Assembly (NCBI GenBank): GCA_910577995.1
Contig: CAJTND010000002.1
Location: 250,324-314,323, forward strand
Direction: 5' to 3'
DNA: 64,000 nt
Origin: an uncultured Christensenella sp.
Lineage (GTDB): Bacteria > Bacillota > Clostridia > Christensenellales > Pumilibacteraceae
A model generated the notes under the pieces. The model was not told where the DNA came from, searched no databases, and saw nothing but the letters and a program-made list of their open reading frames with translations. Below, piece after piece: positions 15,926 to 23,195 of this stretch; position 1 is the first letter of the stretch, and the number at the start of each line of letters is the position of its first letter. Position numbers and translations under genes: made by a program.

Positions 15926-16198
15926 ATGCTTGAAGTAATACTTTCTAATCAGTTCAAGCGCGATTTACGGCTTGCAGCAAAACGCGGTTACGATTTGGAT
16001 TTGCTTGACGAGATCGTAAACAAACTTGCAAGTAAAGAAGAGTTGCCGGAAAAGAACAGAGACCACAATTTGACTGGCAAGTACGCAGGATTCCGCGAGT
16101 GTCATATTCAGCCGGATTGGTTGCTTGTTTACAGGACAGACGAAACGGCATTGATACTGTTTCTTTCCAGAACGGGAACTCACGCGGATTTGTTCTAA
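15926..16198 (+). CDS. YafQ-type mRNA-cleaving toxin (RelE superfamily)
   Basis: A 90-residue protein with the RelE/YafQ pattern: FKRDLRLAAKRGYDLDLLDEIVNKLAS, then LPEKNRDHNLTGKYAGFRECHIQPDWLLVYRTDETALILFLSRTGTHADLF. The conserved H..L.G.....RE.H..PDWLLVY stretch is complete, including the C-terminal His and Phe, so the toxin is probably active: a ribosome-dependent RNase in its family. Together with the antitoxin it could stabilise the prophage or act against superinfection. Confidence 0.92.
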   Translation: MLEVILSNQFKRDLRLAAKRGYDLDLLDEIVNKLASKEELPEKNRDHNLTGKYAGFRECHIQPDWLLVYRTDETALILFLSRTGTHADLF

Positions 16199-16212
16199 AC
16201 GCAAAGAAAATT

Positions 16213-16250
16213 GACCTTGTTATGAGTAATTCATAGCAAGGTCTTTTTTT
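16213..16250 (+). terminator. Intrinsic terminator after the toxin gene
   Basis: A 13-bp stem (GACCTTGTTATGA / TCATAGCAAGGTC, one G-T pair), a 5-base loop and TTTTTTT. It resembles the terminator at 15500-15538 in style. Confidence 0.9.
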
Positions 16251-16510
16251 ATGCCGTAAAACCGAAAAAATAAGCGCTCACGGCTATATGACGCAATCAA
16301 AAAATGAAGTTCTTATAAACTATCGGCAAGAGAATAAAAAGGCATACAATCGAAACCAGAAGTCTATACGCAATATACTTTCCTATACTATCTATGATTT
16401 CCTATTCTTTCCTATACTTTGTGTACTTTCGTGGCAGAAATAAAGAAATATCGTTTTTATCGAAACGAAAATAACGCAAAATGTGTTTTTCTGTGCCAGA
16501 AATATGCTTG
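16251..16510. other. Non-coding AT-rich leader region
   Basis: I see no gene in this 260-bp stretch. It holds three copies of TTTCCTAT at 16379-16386, 16398-16405 and 16408-16415, and the word TATCGGCAAGA at 16321, repeated again at 16617 close to the first gene. Such spaced short repeats could be protein-binding sites, but no function can be assigned. Confidence 0.4.
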
Positions 16511-16607
16511 AATACACAGTAATAAAAATTTTCAAAAAATATTTGCAAAATACATAAATTCCGTTTGACAATTACAGTTCTGTAAGTTAGAATGAAAGTA
16601 CAAAATA
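16511..16607 (+). repeat. 97-bp direct repeat, copy 1 (promoter region)
   Basis: Identical base for base to 26995-27091, 10,484 bp downstream. It comprises an A/T-rich upstream element, the promoter with its operator and the first bases of the transcript. A diverged relative lies at 21617-21715. Confidence 0.95.
16565..16593 (+). promoter_or_regulatory. Promoter with operator, accessory block 1
   Basis: TTGACA (16565-16570), a 17-bp spacer, TAGAAT (16588-16593). The spacer contains the perfect palindrome TTACAGTTCTGTAA at 16572-16585, placed where a bound repressor would block RNA polymerase. An A-tract-rich upstream region may act as an UP element. It drives the run of genes from 16644 to 21554. 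Confidence 0.85.
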
Positions 16608-16643
16608 CATATTACATATCGGCAAGACCGAAAAGGAGTTTCA

Positions 16644-17009
16644 ATGAAAGCATTACCCATCGAAGTTTATGTTACGAAAAGGCAAAGAGATTGCGATTGC
16701 ACGAACGGCGGCATCAGCAGCAAGTATGAAGAATTGTTGTTAGTATGCGATGAAGGTTATGTAACAATCGACGAAGAGAACCTACCTGAAAATTTGGTAA
16801 AGGTTGTAACAAGAACTTTCGGATTTGGAACATTTAGACACATAGAACCAGTTGCAAAGGTAAGCGAAGGGAATGTGGGATGGATGAGCGGTGGTAATCT
16901 TGCTTATTCCTGCGACAGTAGATTCAGTAGATTGGCAGGCGAGTATCCGCTTTGCATACACGATAGACAGGAAACGCAGGAAGTGTACGACCTGTTGACT
17001 AACGATTAG
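16644..17009 (+). CDS. Hypothetical phage protein, block 1 leader gene
   Basis: A 121-residue protein with an aaggag site six bases before the ATG. It opens MKALPIEVYVTKRQRDCDCTNGGISSKYEELLLVCDEG, a strand-turn-strand pattern with a CDC pair, and has a Gly-rich middle. I do not recognise a family. It is the first gene after the operator-bearing promoter. Confidence 0.65.
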   Translation: MKALPIEVYVTKRQRDCDCTNGGISSKYEELLLVCDEGYVTIDEENLPENLVKVVTRTFGFGTFRHIEPVAKVSEGNVGWMSGGNLAYSCDSRFSRLAGEYPLCIHDRQETQEVYDLLTND

Positions 17010-17018
17010 GGGGGCAAT

Positions 17019-17162
17019 ATGGGACTTGTAGAAAAGTTTGATACAAAGTATGAGTGCGATAGGCACATAAGAATGAACGGTTTGGAAGGCGATGCAATAG
17101 CAATGCCGAGATACAGTGAATGTGACGGCGAACTGCTTTACTGGTATGTCTATTATGTGTGA
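17019..17162 (+). CDS. Hypothetical small phage protein (47 residues)
   Basis: A short reading frame starting MGLVEKFDTKYECDRHIRMNG behind a tract of six Gs that can act as ribosome-binding site, nine bases after the previous stop. It ends WYVYYV. There is no recognised motif. Tight spacing in the operon and a plausible start support it as a gene. Confidence 0.5.
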   Translation: MGLVEKFDTKYECDRHIRMNGLEGDAIAMPRYSECDGELLYWYVYYV

Positions 17163-17184
17163 GCGAGATTGCAGAGGAGCATTT

Positions 17185-17352
17185 ATGAAGAAGTTTCTTT
17201 GCGGGTTCTACTGCGAGCCTTTAAGATGGACGATAAGAGCAAGTACGGAACAGGACGCGGCTGCAAAGTTCGCCAAAATGATTAAGCGTAAGCGGTTGCG
17301 GTCGGTAAGCGGCACGAAAGAGTTTGTCGTATTTGAAGCGGCGGGGTATTGA
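17185..17352 (+). CDS. Hypothetical small phage protein (55 residues)
   Basis: The ATG at 17185 is chosen because of gagga at 17174-17178; longer in-frame starts lack a site. MKKFLCGFYCEPLRWTIRASTEQDAAAKFAKMIKRKR has a strand, a short helix and a basic patch, and looks like a small alpha-beta protein of unknown role. Confidence 0.55.
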   Translation: MKKFLCGFYCEPLRWTIRASTEQDAAAKFAKMIKRKRLRSVSGTKEFVVFEAAGY

Positions 17353-17353
17353 T

Positions 17354-17536
17354 ATGAAAAGACCTATTGAACAGTACATAAAAGCGGCGAACGAAGACGG
17401 TGCACAGAAAGTCATTGACGAGTTGCGCGAACGGGCGTTGCAAGTAAATCCGAATATGACCGAAAAGCAATGGCAGTTCCTAAAATGCTTTGTGCTTGCC
17501 GGCGCGATTGCGAAAGCAGAAGGAGTAATCGAATGA
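17354..17536 (+). CDS. Hypothetical small phage protein (60 residues)
   Basis: Starts MKRPIEQYIKAANEDGAQKVIDELRERALQVNP, predominantly helical, and overlaps the next gene by ATGA. No family is recognised. The hydrophobic C-terminal helix FLKCFVLAGAIAKAEGVIE is amphipathic rather than transmembrane. Confidence 0.55.
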   Translation: MKRPIEQYIKAANEDGAQKVIDELRERALQVNPNMTEKQWQFLKCFVLAGAIAKAEGVIE

Positions 17537-17724
17537 AAAAGTATGTGTATGGTATGAGGTTGCGCGGGTTCTCTCTCGGATGTCAACCGATGGACGGCTT
17601 TATCGAGCGGCGCGATAGCCTTGCGGAAAACTTTTACGACGTGATAGTTTATTCGCGGTTGCTGACGGAGAAAGAATTGAAAGACTACGATTTGACGTTT
17701 ATCGGAATGGAGGAAATACAATGA
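17533..17724 (+). CDS. Hypothetical small phage protein (63 residues)
   Basis: MKKYVYGMRLRGFSLGCQPMDGFIERRDSLAENFYDVIVYSRLLTEKELKDYDLTFIG has a compact strand-helix pattern. Very similar short proteins recur in phages and mobile elements of gut Clostridia (from memory), without known function. It overlaps both neighbours by ATGA. Confidence 0.6.
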   Translation: MKKYVYGMRLRGFSLGCQPMDGFIERRDSLAENFYDVIVYSRLLTEKELKDYDLTFIGMEEIQ

Positions 17725-18047
17725 GCATCGAAGAAGTAGTAGGTTTAGCAAATAAGTACATAGCGGAAGGAAGTAGCGTAGAGTTACACGCAACAATTTT
17801 TCACAGTTTGGTTCTGCGTGTTTTTCGCGGCAGTCAATATCTCGGCGGGTATTGGGAGAATGTTGCGAAGACGGAGAACGACAAGTTTTTTGGAACGATA
17901 AAGAGTCGAAAGTACAAATGCAACCGCAAGTTCGTCATAAACGAAGATAACAGCATCGGGTTGACACCGTGCGTAGGCGAATGTATCGCGGAAATCAGAA
18001 GCGGCGAGTTCGTAGACTACACGAAGATTTGCAATATGAGGGATTGA
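17721..18047 (+). CDS. Hypothetical phage protein
   Basis: A 108-residue protein with mixed helix and strand content (IEEVVGLANKYIAEGSSVELHATIFHSLVLRVFRGSQYLGGYWENV). There is no recognised family. It starts in an ATGA overlap and is followed one base later by the next ATG, so it is part of a translationally coupled chain. Confidence 0.6.
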   Translation: MSIEEVVGLANKYIAEGSSVELHATIFHSLVLRVFRGSQYLGGYWENVAKTENDKFFGTIKSRKYKCNRKFVINEDNSIGLTPCVGECIAEIRSGEFVDYTKICNMRD

Positions 18048-18048
18048 T

Positions 18049-18495
18049 ATGGATGCAATCAGAAAAGTAGAAATCAAAAAGATAGACCACCTGCATCCCG
18101 CGTGGTACGACGGTTACAGGTATGATGCGCAGGTTAATACGAGCGTTGACGGCGGCAAGACCTTTTGGTATTGCGGAATCGGAAAAGAGTGCAAGACACT
18201 CAAAGAAGCGCGAGAGTATAAGAAGATTATCGAGCATACGGAAAAGGACGGCGACATCCGTTACAGGGTTACGGAAGATTTGCAGGGCGGAGAGTTCGGA
18301 ATGTACCGCGACTATACGGTAGAGCAATGGCGCAATCAGGCAATCGAGTGGGCGACAATGGATGACAACGACGGACTTGTGGAAACGCTGTGCAGGCTCG
18401 CGCAGCACGAAGTAATGACTTACGTTGCGGAGTTATGGGGCTTGAAGTTCCGTAAAGTTCGCAAAGATAAAAAGAAATTGGAGGGTTTGGAATGA
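18049..18495 (+). CDS. Hypothetical phage protein
   Basis: A 148-residue charged protein. The middle (GVDGGKTFWYCGIGKECKTLKEAREYKKIIEHTEKDGDIRYRVTEDLQGGEFG-like) has a strand pattern. The end is strongly basic (FRKVRKDKKKLEG), which could bind nucleic acid. Not recognised. Confidence 0.6.
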   Translation: MDAIRKVEIKKIDHLHPAWYDGYRYDAQVNTSVDGGKTFWYCGIGKECKTLKEAREYKKIIEHTEKDGDIRYRVTEDLQGGEFGMYRDYTVEQWRNQAIEWATMDDNDGLVETLCRLAQHEVMTYVAELWGLKFRKVRKDKKKLEGLE

Positions 18496-18692
18496 AGAAT
18501 TATTGCGTAGAACACATCGGGGCGCATTATTCGATTACAGCATTCGACTTGGAGCATTTGTATGATTTGCTTTGTGGGTTTGTGTCGGAAGAAGAAGCGC
18601 TGGATGCGAAGCGATGGGCGGAAACAGCAGAAATCGGAGACCATTATTGCGGGAGTTGTTATGGGCTTGAAGTTGGGGAGGAAATTTTATGA
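18492..18692 (+). CDS. Hypothetical small acidic phage protein
   Basis: A 66-residue acidic protein (MKNYCVEHIGAHYSITAFDLEHLYDLLCGFVSEEEALDAKRWAETAEIGDHYCGSCYGLEVGEEIL). The HYCGSCYG segment has a CxxC pair. It is coupled by ATGA overlaps on both sides. Function unknown. Confidence 0.55.
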   Translation: MKNYCVEHIGAHYSITAFDLEHLYDLLCGFVSEEEALDAKRWAETAEIGDHYCGSCYGLEVGEEIL

Positions 18693-18904
18693 TACGTGAG
18701 TGTATCGAAGTTTGTCCGCATTGCGGAGAAGAAATCACGAAAAAGTGGGACGTTGAAAAGAAAGGCTACCAGATTAACTGCCCGAACTGCGGGGAAAAGA
18801 TTATGCTTTGCGACGAGTGCTTTCATAGCGAAGATAACGAAGGTATGCGTTGCGACTGGTCGGAAGATCGTGGCTGTTTCAGAAAGCCGAAGGAGACGAA
18901 ATGA
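18689..18904 (+). CDS. Zinc-ribbon protein
   Basis: A 71-residue protein with four CxxC pairs or knuckles: CPHC, CPNC, CDEC and two further cysteines in the MRCDWSEDRGCF tail. This can bind one or two zinc ions. Such small zinc ribbons in phages are often nucleic-acid or polymerase binders, which I infer only from the motif. Confidence 0.65.
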   Translation: MIRECIEVCPHCGEEITKKWDVEKKGYQINCPNCGEKIMLCDECFHSEDNEGMRCDWSEDRGCFRKPKETK

Positions 18905-19095
18905 TTTACTTAAACTACTGGACCCCGAAGGGGCATTGTAAACGTAAGAAGTTCAAGACGGTAGAAGAAGCAAGAAAGTTCGGCGTGAAGTTGCGGAAAA
19001 AGGAAGGGTATATCGTTATGAAATACGGTTGCATACACGCCTACAAGCCGAACGGAGAAGCAACGACAATAGTTCAATACGATTTGTTTGAGTAG
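18901..19095 (+). CDS. Hypothetical small basic phage protein
   Basis: A 64-residue protein starting MIYLNYWTPKGHCKRKKFKTVEEARKFGVKLRKKEGYIVMKYG, very basic in its first half. It overlaps the zinc-ribbon gene by ATGA. Charge suggests nucleic-acid binding; no family is recognised. Confidence 0.55.
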   Translation: MIYLNYWTPKGHCKRKKFKTVEEARKFGVKLRKKEGYIVMKYGCIHAYKPNGEATTIVQYDLFE

Positions 19096-19102
19096 GTGGA
19101 TT

Positions 19103-19285
19103 ATGAGCGCAGAGCAATGGAAAGAGGGCGGTAATTGTGACAAATGCCGTAGGAAAGCATATTGCACAAAGACCTGCACAGCAAAGAAGAGAAAGGCGAA
19201 AGCAATCGAACGTGCTGTTGGAGATGCGATTTTAAGAAGTATTTGCCCGCAGCTCGCGGATAAAGCAGATAAATTTAGATATTAA
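19103..19285 (+). CDS. Small Cys-rich phage protein
   Basis: A 60-residue protein starting MSAEQWKEGGNCDKCRRKAYCTKTCTAKKRKAKAIE, with a CxxC...CxxxC knuckle suited to zinc and a basic helix. The ATG at 19103 is preferred over an in-frame TTG at 19088. Function unknown. Confidence 0.5.
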   Translation: MSAEQWKEGGNCDKCRRKAYCTKTCTAKKRKAKAIERAVGDAILRSICPQLADKADKFRY

Positions 19286-19296
19286 CGGAGGTCTCA

Positions 19297-19557
19297 ATGT
19301 TAAACAAAGAACAGTTGGCTTTGACTATGGAAATAGTCAATAGATCGGAGAAACTTGGGCTGATGCAGGGCGACAAGTTGACGGCGCTCATCGACTTGGA
19401 GAAAGCGACGGAACGCTTCAATCTGCGGCTTGCAGATATGCTGAACGCGGACGACTTCAATTTCTCCCACGATTTCGTTCAAATCCAGAACGACATCAAC
19501 AGGGCAACGGGCGAGTTCAGCGGAAGGTTCTTGCCGCGATTTACGGGGGTTAAGTGA
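19297..19557 (+). CDS. Hypothetical phage protein
   Basis: An 86-residue helical protein (LALTMEIVNRSEKLGLMQGDKLTALIDLEKATERFNLRLADMLNADDFNF) behind a ggagg site. Its stop overlaps the next start (TGATG). The pattern suggests two long helices, perhaps a coiled coil. Not recognised. Confidence 0.6.
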   Translation: MLNKEQLALTMEIVNRSEKLGLMQGDKLTALIDLEKATERFNLRLADMLNADDFNFSHDFVQIQNDINRATGEFSGRFLPRFTGVK

Positions 19558-19850
19558 TGTTCAGCGATAAGCGGTATGCGCCGATTGCGGCGGAATTGAA
19601 AGGCGTTGCAGAGCGGCTCGGAATGGAAGTCCACGAAGTTGAAGAGTCGATTTACCGCAAGGTTGAAGAGCGGTATCATCTTGAGGATATAAAAACGTGG
19701 TACGAAAACGAAACTGGAAAGAACTGTTCGGCAAAAATGGCAAAAGCAATATTAACCGAATTTGAAGACGGCGAAGACTGTGGGTTGGATTTTTGGACGA
19801 ACATCGAGAACGCCTACAAGCGATTAGAGGAGAAACGTAATGAAACTTGA
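19557..19850 (+). CDS. Hypothetical phage protein
   Basis: A 97-residue helical protein starting MFSDKRYAPIAAELKGVAERLGMEVHEVEESIYRKVEERYHLEDIKTWYENETG. It is linked by TGATG to the previous gene and overlaps the next by 11 bases. No family recognised. Confidence 0.6.
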   Translation: MFSDKRYAPIAAELKGVAERLGMEVHEVEESIYRKVEERYHLEDIKTWYENETGKNCSAKMAKAILTEFEDGEDCGLDFWTNIENAYKRLEEKRNET

Positions 19851-20211
19851 ATGGAACAACAAAGATGCGAACATCGGATTTTACGAGCTGGAATTAGAGC
19901 TTGAAGACGGAACTAAAAGGGAGATAGTCGTATGGGACAATACCTGCGAATATCAAAAGCGTGAAAACGAGAAAGATCCAGCCCACGCAAGGTACAATCC
20001 CAGCGGGTTCAGAGTAAACTACTGTCACGGGTATTCGATGGAAGAATTTTTCGACGATACCCACACACTTGAAGAAGTAAAGATATGGGCTGAAAATTTC
20101 CTGCTTGATAATCTCATAGAAGGTTACAAGGATATGCTTGCAAATCTCGAAACAGCCAGACGGCAAGCGGAATGGTCGGCGGCGTACAAAGAAGCAAGAG
20201 ATAAGAGGTAA
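19840..20211 (+). CDS. Hypothetical phage protein
   Basis: A 123-residue protein with an N-terminal strand region (GFYELELELEDGTKREIVVWDNTCEYQKRE) and a C-terminal helix ending in RRQAEWSAAYKEARDKR. The motif FRVNYCHGYSMEEFFDDTHTLEEVKIWAENFL is notable but unknown to me. Confidence 0.6.
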   Translation: MKLEWNNKDANIGFYELELELEDGTKREIVVWDNTCEYQKRENEKDPAHARYNPSGFRVNYCHGYSMEEFFDDTHTLEEVKIWAENFLLDNLIEGYKDMLANLETARRQAEWSAAYKEARDKR

Positions 20212-20216
20212 CGTAT

Positions 20217-20654
20217 ATGAACAGTTATACGGAATTAAGAAACAGACAGCAGGAAGAGTTTAATGCCTTTCCGCTCGGCGCGGCGTTCAGTAATGCACAG
20301 TTCGACGAAATGATGCGGAAGTGGGGGCTTGAGCCTACGGACACAGATAAGATTTATCGGTTGCCGGGTGGGGTGTTCCTTCGCAAGTCGGATTCGCCAG
20401 CGTTTGATGAAATGGTAGAAAGACAGAGCAGGGAGCGCGAGCAGGCGATGGCGGCCGACAAGACGGGGCTGGGTTACATCAAAGATATGTTTGCGGCGGA
20501 ACTTGCAAACAACGAGTTCGGGTACACGTATGAGCTGGACGAAACGCTTGACGCTCTCGGTCTTACGCTTGACAAAGTAAAAGCCGATAAGCGATTGCGT
20601 AAAGGGCTGAATAAGGCTCTGAAAAAATACTACGACTTTAAGTACGAAATTTAA
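20217..20654 (+). CDS. Hypothetical phage protein
   Basis: A 145-residue protein, helical, with a central acidic-basic alternation (MVERQSREREQAMAADKTGLGYIKDMFAAELANNEFGYTYELDETLDALGLTLDKVKADKRLRKGLNKALKKYY). It lies directly before the second DGR target and ends 17 bases before it. A role in that unit cannot be excluded, but nothing indicates one. Confidence 0.6.
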   Translation: MNSYTELRNRQQEEFNAFPLGAAFSNAQFDEMMRKWGLEPTDTDKIYRLPGGVFLRKSDSPAFDEMVERQSREREQAMAADKTGLGYIKDMFAAELANNEFGYTYELDETLDALGLTLDKVKADKRLRKGLNKALKKYYDFKYEI

Positions 20655-20671
20655 TCAGGAGGTTTATAAAA

Positions 20672-21616
20672 ATGAACAACGACAAAGTGTACGACAAGGC
20701 GGAAGAAATGGCAGAAAAGGTGCTATGCACGGGAGACAAGTGCGTATGCCCGAAAATCAAAGAAGCGGGGTTGTGTAGCGGCTGTGATGTTTTTATGGCG
20801 TTACGCGATTACTACGCGGAAGAAGAAATCAAGTCGTTCGCATTGAGCGACTGGCAGGAAATCAAAGAAATTCTTGACAGCGGCAAGGCGAAAGAAGTCT
20901 TTGAAGTCGGAGACGAGCGCGAAGAAACGCTTATCACGGGAGAGAAGATTACGCTTGTTCTTCTCGGTTTCGGGCAGGACGAGAAGGTCAGCGGCGGGAA
21001 AGCCAATATGACGATCGGCTTGAAGGACCTGATGGACGGCGATTTCGAGATGAACCTTGAACACAAGAATGCCGGAGGGTGGGACAAGAGCCGTATGCGC
21101 ACTGTGTATATGGAAAGAATTTTCAAACTTCTCCCCGAAGATTTGCGTGAACTTATCGTGCCGGTCAAGAAATGCACATCTGCCGGTAACGGTTCTACAG
21201 ACATAACCGTAAGCGAAGATAAACTGTTCTTATTCTCGCTCGCAGAGATATATTCGACACGCGCTATCAAGAAATCGGACAACGGCGACATCTCGCAAAA
21301 CGCAGACGTTTATCAGGAAGAAGGGGAACAGTACGAATATTTCAAGAACTTGCTCGGAGACGCAGACCCTTACGACGATAACGAAGAAACTATCAAGCGT
21401 AAGGCGAACGGTGGCGGCTCTGCGTACGACTGGTGGCTTCGTTCTCCGTACATCGGTAGTACCAGCATCTTCCGCTGTGTCGGCAGCGGTGGCGGCGTCT
21501 TCGGCAACGCTGCGGGCGACCCGGGGCGGCGTTTGCTTCGGCTTTTGCGTGTAATCTTGACTCTGAATATCGCCCGCCTTGTATGGCGGGCGGTATTCTT
21601 ACATACAGATGTTTAG
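20672..21616 (+). CDS. DGR target 2, DUF6273-type variable protein (frameshifted end)
   Basis: Residues 1-72 hold a Cys-rich head (CTGDKCVCPKIKEAGLCSGC) and a helical linker. From residue 73 on there is a DUF6273-type domain closely matching target 1 (FEVGDEREETLITGEKITLVLLGFGQDEKVSGGKANMT, NAGGWDKSRMRT, YDWWLRSPYIGS). VR2 begins at residue 248. One extra G within 21523-21526 shifts the frame, so the present reading frame runs on to 21616 with an unrelated tail. Removing one base gives a 293-residue protein ending GVCFGFCV at the stop 21552-21554, exactly like target 1. It has no fibre domains and lies among accessory genes, so it is not an ordinary virion fibre. Confidence 0.85.
   Translation: MNNDKVYDKAEEMAEKVLCTGDKCVCPKIKEAGLCSGCDVFMALRDYYAEEEIKSFALSDWQEIKEILDSGKAKEVFEVGDEREETLITGEKITLVLLGFGQDEKVSGGKANMTIGLKDLMDGDFEMNLEHKNAGGWDKSRMRTVYMERIFKLLPEDLRELIVPVKKCTSAGNGSTDITVSEDKLFLFSLAEIYSTRAIKKSDNGDISQNADVYQEEGEQYEYFKNLLGDADPYDDNEETIKRKANGGGSAYDWWLRSPYIGSTSIFRCVGSGGGVFGNAAGDPGRRLLRLLRVILTLNIARLVWRAVFLHTDV
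21415..21548 (+). repeat. DGR variable repeat VR2
   Basis: 134 bp aligned to the 133-bp TR, with one inserted base. I counted 22 substitutions, all at TR adenines, and no change elsewhere. Homology extends two bases further upstream than in VR1. The pattern of substitutions differs from VR1 at most sites, so the two repeats were diversified independently from the same TR. Confidence 0.93.
21565..21598 (+). other. Hairpin 3' of VR2 (possible homing structure)
   Basis: A core stem CGCCCGCC / GGCGGGCG with a TTGTAT loop (21571-21592), extendable to 14 bp with one G-T pair (GAATAT...GTATTC). It begins about 17 bases after VR2. No T-tract follows. It parallels the hairpin after VR1 in distance, in GC-rich stem and in 6-base loop. 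Confidence 0.6.
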
Positions 21617-21669
21617 TAAATATTTTTGTTTATTCCTGTAAAAATTTTAGAAAAATACACGATTTTAGT

Positions 21670-21698
21670 TTGACTATTACAGAACGGTAAGTTAGAAT
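21670..21698 (+). promoter_or_regulatory. Promoter with operator, accessory block 2
   Basis: TTGACT (21670-21675), a 17-bp spacer, TAGAAT (21693-21698). The spacer holds TTACAGAACGGTAA at 21677-21690, the same palindrome as in block 1 with a changed centre and one mismatch between arms. It drives genes from 21753 on. Confidence 0.8.
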
Positions 21699-21752
21699 GA
21701 AGATACAGAACAAAACTTACCAAAATAAGAGTTTTGTTGAGGGAGAAACGCT

Positions 21753-22190
21753 ATGAGCGAAAGAATGAAGGCTGTAAGTAAAGAAATTGCGAAACAGCAA
21801 AAAGCAAAAGCGGTTGAGTATCTTCGTATGCTCGACATTTTTAAGCCGTACATACAGGGGTTCAAGCAATCCGACAAAGTTTGTTTCTTTGAGAATTTCG
21901 GCGGATTTTGGGTTTATCAAGAACCTGAAATTGAAAAGAAGATGCGAGAGATCGAAGAAGAACACGACTGCAAGGTATATGCCATAACGCATTGCAAAAT
22001 CGACGGCGACGATATGTGGAGTTTCCTTGTTGTCACGAGTACACCGGAAGAGTGGGGCGATTTGGTATACCGTGACGGTAATGGATTTTACGCATTTGCT
22101 TATACGTGGAACAGAAGTTACGAATATGGCAGCGAGTTTGGAGATGTTTATATACAAAGTTTCGGCGGCGGAATAAGGAGGATAGTATGA
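21753..22190 (+). CDS. Hypothetical phage protein, block 2 leader gene
   Basis: A 145-residue protein. A basic helical N-terminus (MSERMKAVSKEIAKQQKAKAVEYLRMLDIFKPYIQGF) is followed by a strand-rich half with FFENFGGFWVYQEPEIEKKMREIEEEHDCKVYAITHCKIDGDDMWSFLVV in outline. Not recognised. It is the first gene behind promoter 2. Confidence 0.65.
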   Translation: MSERMKAVSKEIAKQQKAKAVEYLRMLDIFKPYIQGFKQSDKVCFFENFGGFWVYQEPEIEKKMREIEEEHDCKVYAITHCKIDGDDMWSFLVVTSTPEEWGDLVYRDGNGFYAFAYTWNRSYEYGSEFGDVYIQSFGGGIRRIV

Positions 22191-22717
22191 AGCGTAGCGA
22201 AGAATTGAGAAAGCAGTTGGAAGAATTGAAATCACTCAAAGAACAGAAGTTCAACGAGATGGTTGCGACCAGAACGGACCCCACGCAAGAAGGCTGGGAC
22301 GCGGCTTGGAATGAATATTACGACAAATACGGCAGACAATTCGGGGAAGACATCAGGGCGCTGGAAAGAGCCATACATACCGAGATGAACAGAGAGGTTG
22401 AGGTTGGCGACGGTGTAACGATGTATCTATATAGCGACGCTCACGCTTGTACGGTAATTGCAAAAACAGCGAAGACAATCACGGTGCAGAGAGATAAAGC
22501 AACGCTCGATCCGAATTTTAAGCCAGAATTTATCCCCGGCGGATTTGCGGCGCATTGCACAAATCAGGATGAACAGTCGTACACCTACGAGCGCGATACG
22601 AACGGCGAGATAACCAAATGTTATTGGAGCGAGAAAATGGGAAGATATACGACGGGCGGCGACCAAAGCATCAAAATCGGTCTCGGAAGGCGCGAGTTTT
22701 ACGATTACAATTTTTAA
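22187..22717 (+). CDS. Hypothetical phage protein
   Basis: A 176-residue protein; ATG 22187 is chosen for its aaggagg site and ATGA overlap. The N-terminal 70 residues are a charged helix. The C-terminal half is strand-rich (VEVGDGVTMYLYSDAHACTVIAKTAKTITVQRDKATLDPNFKPEFIPGGFAAHCTN) and resembles small beta-barrel domains seen in many phage proteins of unknown function. Confidence 0.65.
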   Translation: MKRSEELRKQLEELKSLKEQKFNEMVATRTDPTQEGWDAAWNEYYDKYGRQFGEDIRALERAIHTEMNREVEVGDGVTMYLYSDAHACTVIAKTAKTITVQRDKATLDPNFKPEFIPGGFAAHCTNQDEQSYTYERDTNGEITKCYWSEKMGRYTTGGDQSIKIGLGRREFYDYNF

Positions 22718-22733
22718 GGGGGGGGGAAGAGTA

Positions 22734-22910
22734 ATGAAAGACATTATCGGTTATATCAAAGAAATTACATACGGCAAAGTTCAAATATCCGTTCCGGATG
22801 ACGCGGAAGACGAAGAAATACGCGATGCGATTTTGGAACACGATAGCGCAGGCGGAACGCGCTATACTTCCTGCGAAACGGAAGTAACGGGATGGGAGGA
22901 CGATTTGTAA
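22734..22910 (+). CDS. Hypothetical small phage protein (58 residues)
   Basis: Reads MKDIIGYIKEITYGKVQISVPDDAEDEEIRDAILEHD and ends EVTGWEDDL. The ribosome-binding site is a nine-G tract (22718-22726), an unusual and potentially length-variable signal. The stop overlaps the next ATG (TAATG). There is no recognised family. Confidence 0.55.
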   Translation: MKDIIGYIKEITYGKVQISVPDDAEDEEIRDAILEHDSAGGTRYTSCETEVTGWEDDL

Positions 22911-23194
22911 TGGAAAAGATGATTGAGTTTCAGGTTAAGTACAAAGGCAAGACATACAATTTTGATTGCGGCGCGGCGGTTTACATATTTGATATTGCTA
23001 CCTGCAACGGGTTTGCAGCAGCACACGACGAAAGAACTTTGCTTGATTATATCGAGTTGGTTCGTGAGTGTTACGTCAAAGACGACAATCCGACACCGCT
23101 CGGTCATCTTGCGGACTTTATCGCAGAGAATTGGGACAAAGTAGACCTTCTGACGCGAAGAGAAATTTTGACGTTGTTCTATGAGGAGATTTAG
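22910..23194 (+). CDS. Hypothetical phage protein
   Basis: A 94-residue protein starting MEKMIEFQVKYKGKTYNFDCGAAVYIFDIATCNGFAAAHDERTLLDYIELVRECYVKDDNPTPLGHLADFI, with a strand then helices. It overlaps the stop of the preceding gene. Not recognised. Confidence 0.55.
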   Translation: MEKMIEFQVKYKGKTYNFDCGAAVYIFDIATCNGFAAAHDERTLLDYIELVRECYVKDDNPTPLGHLADFIAENWDKVDLLTRREILTLFYEEI

Positions 23195-23195
23195 A

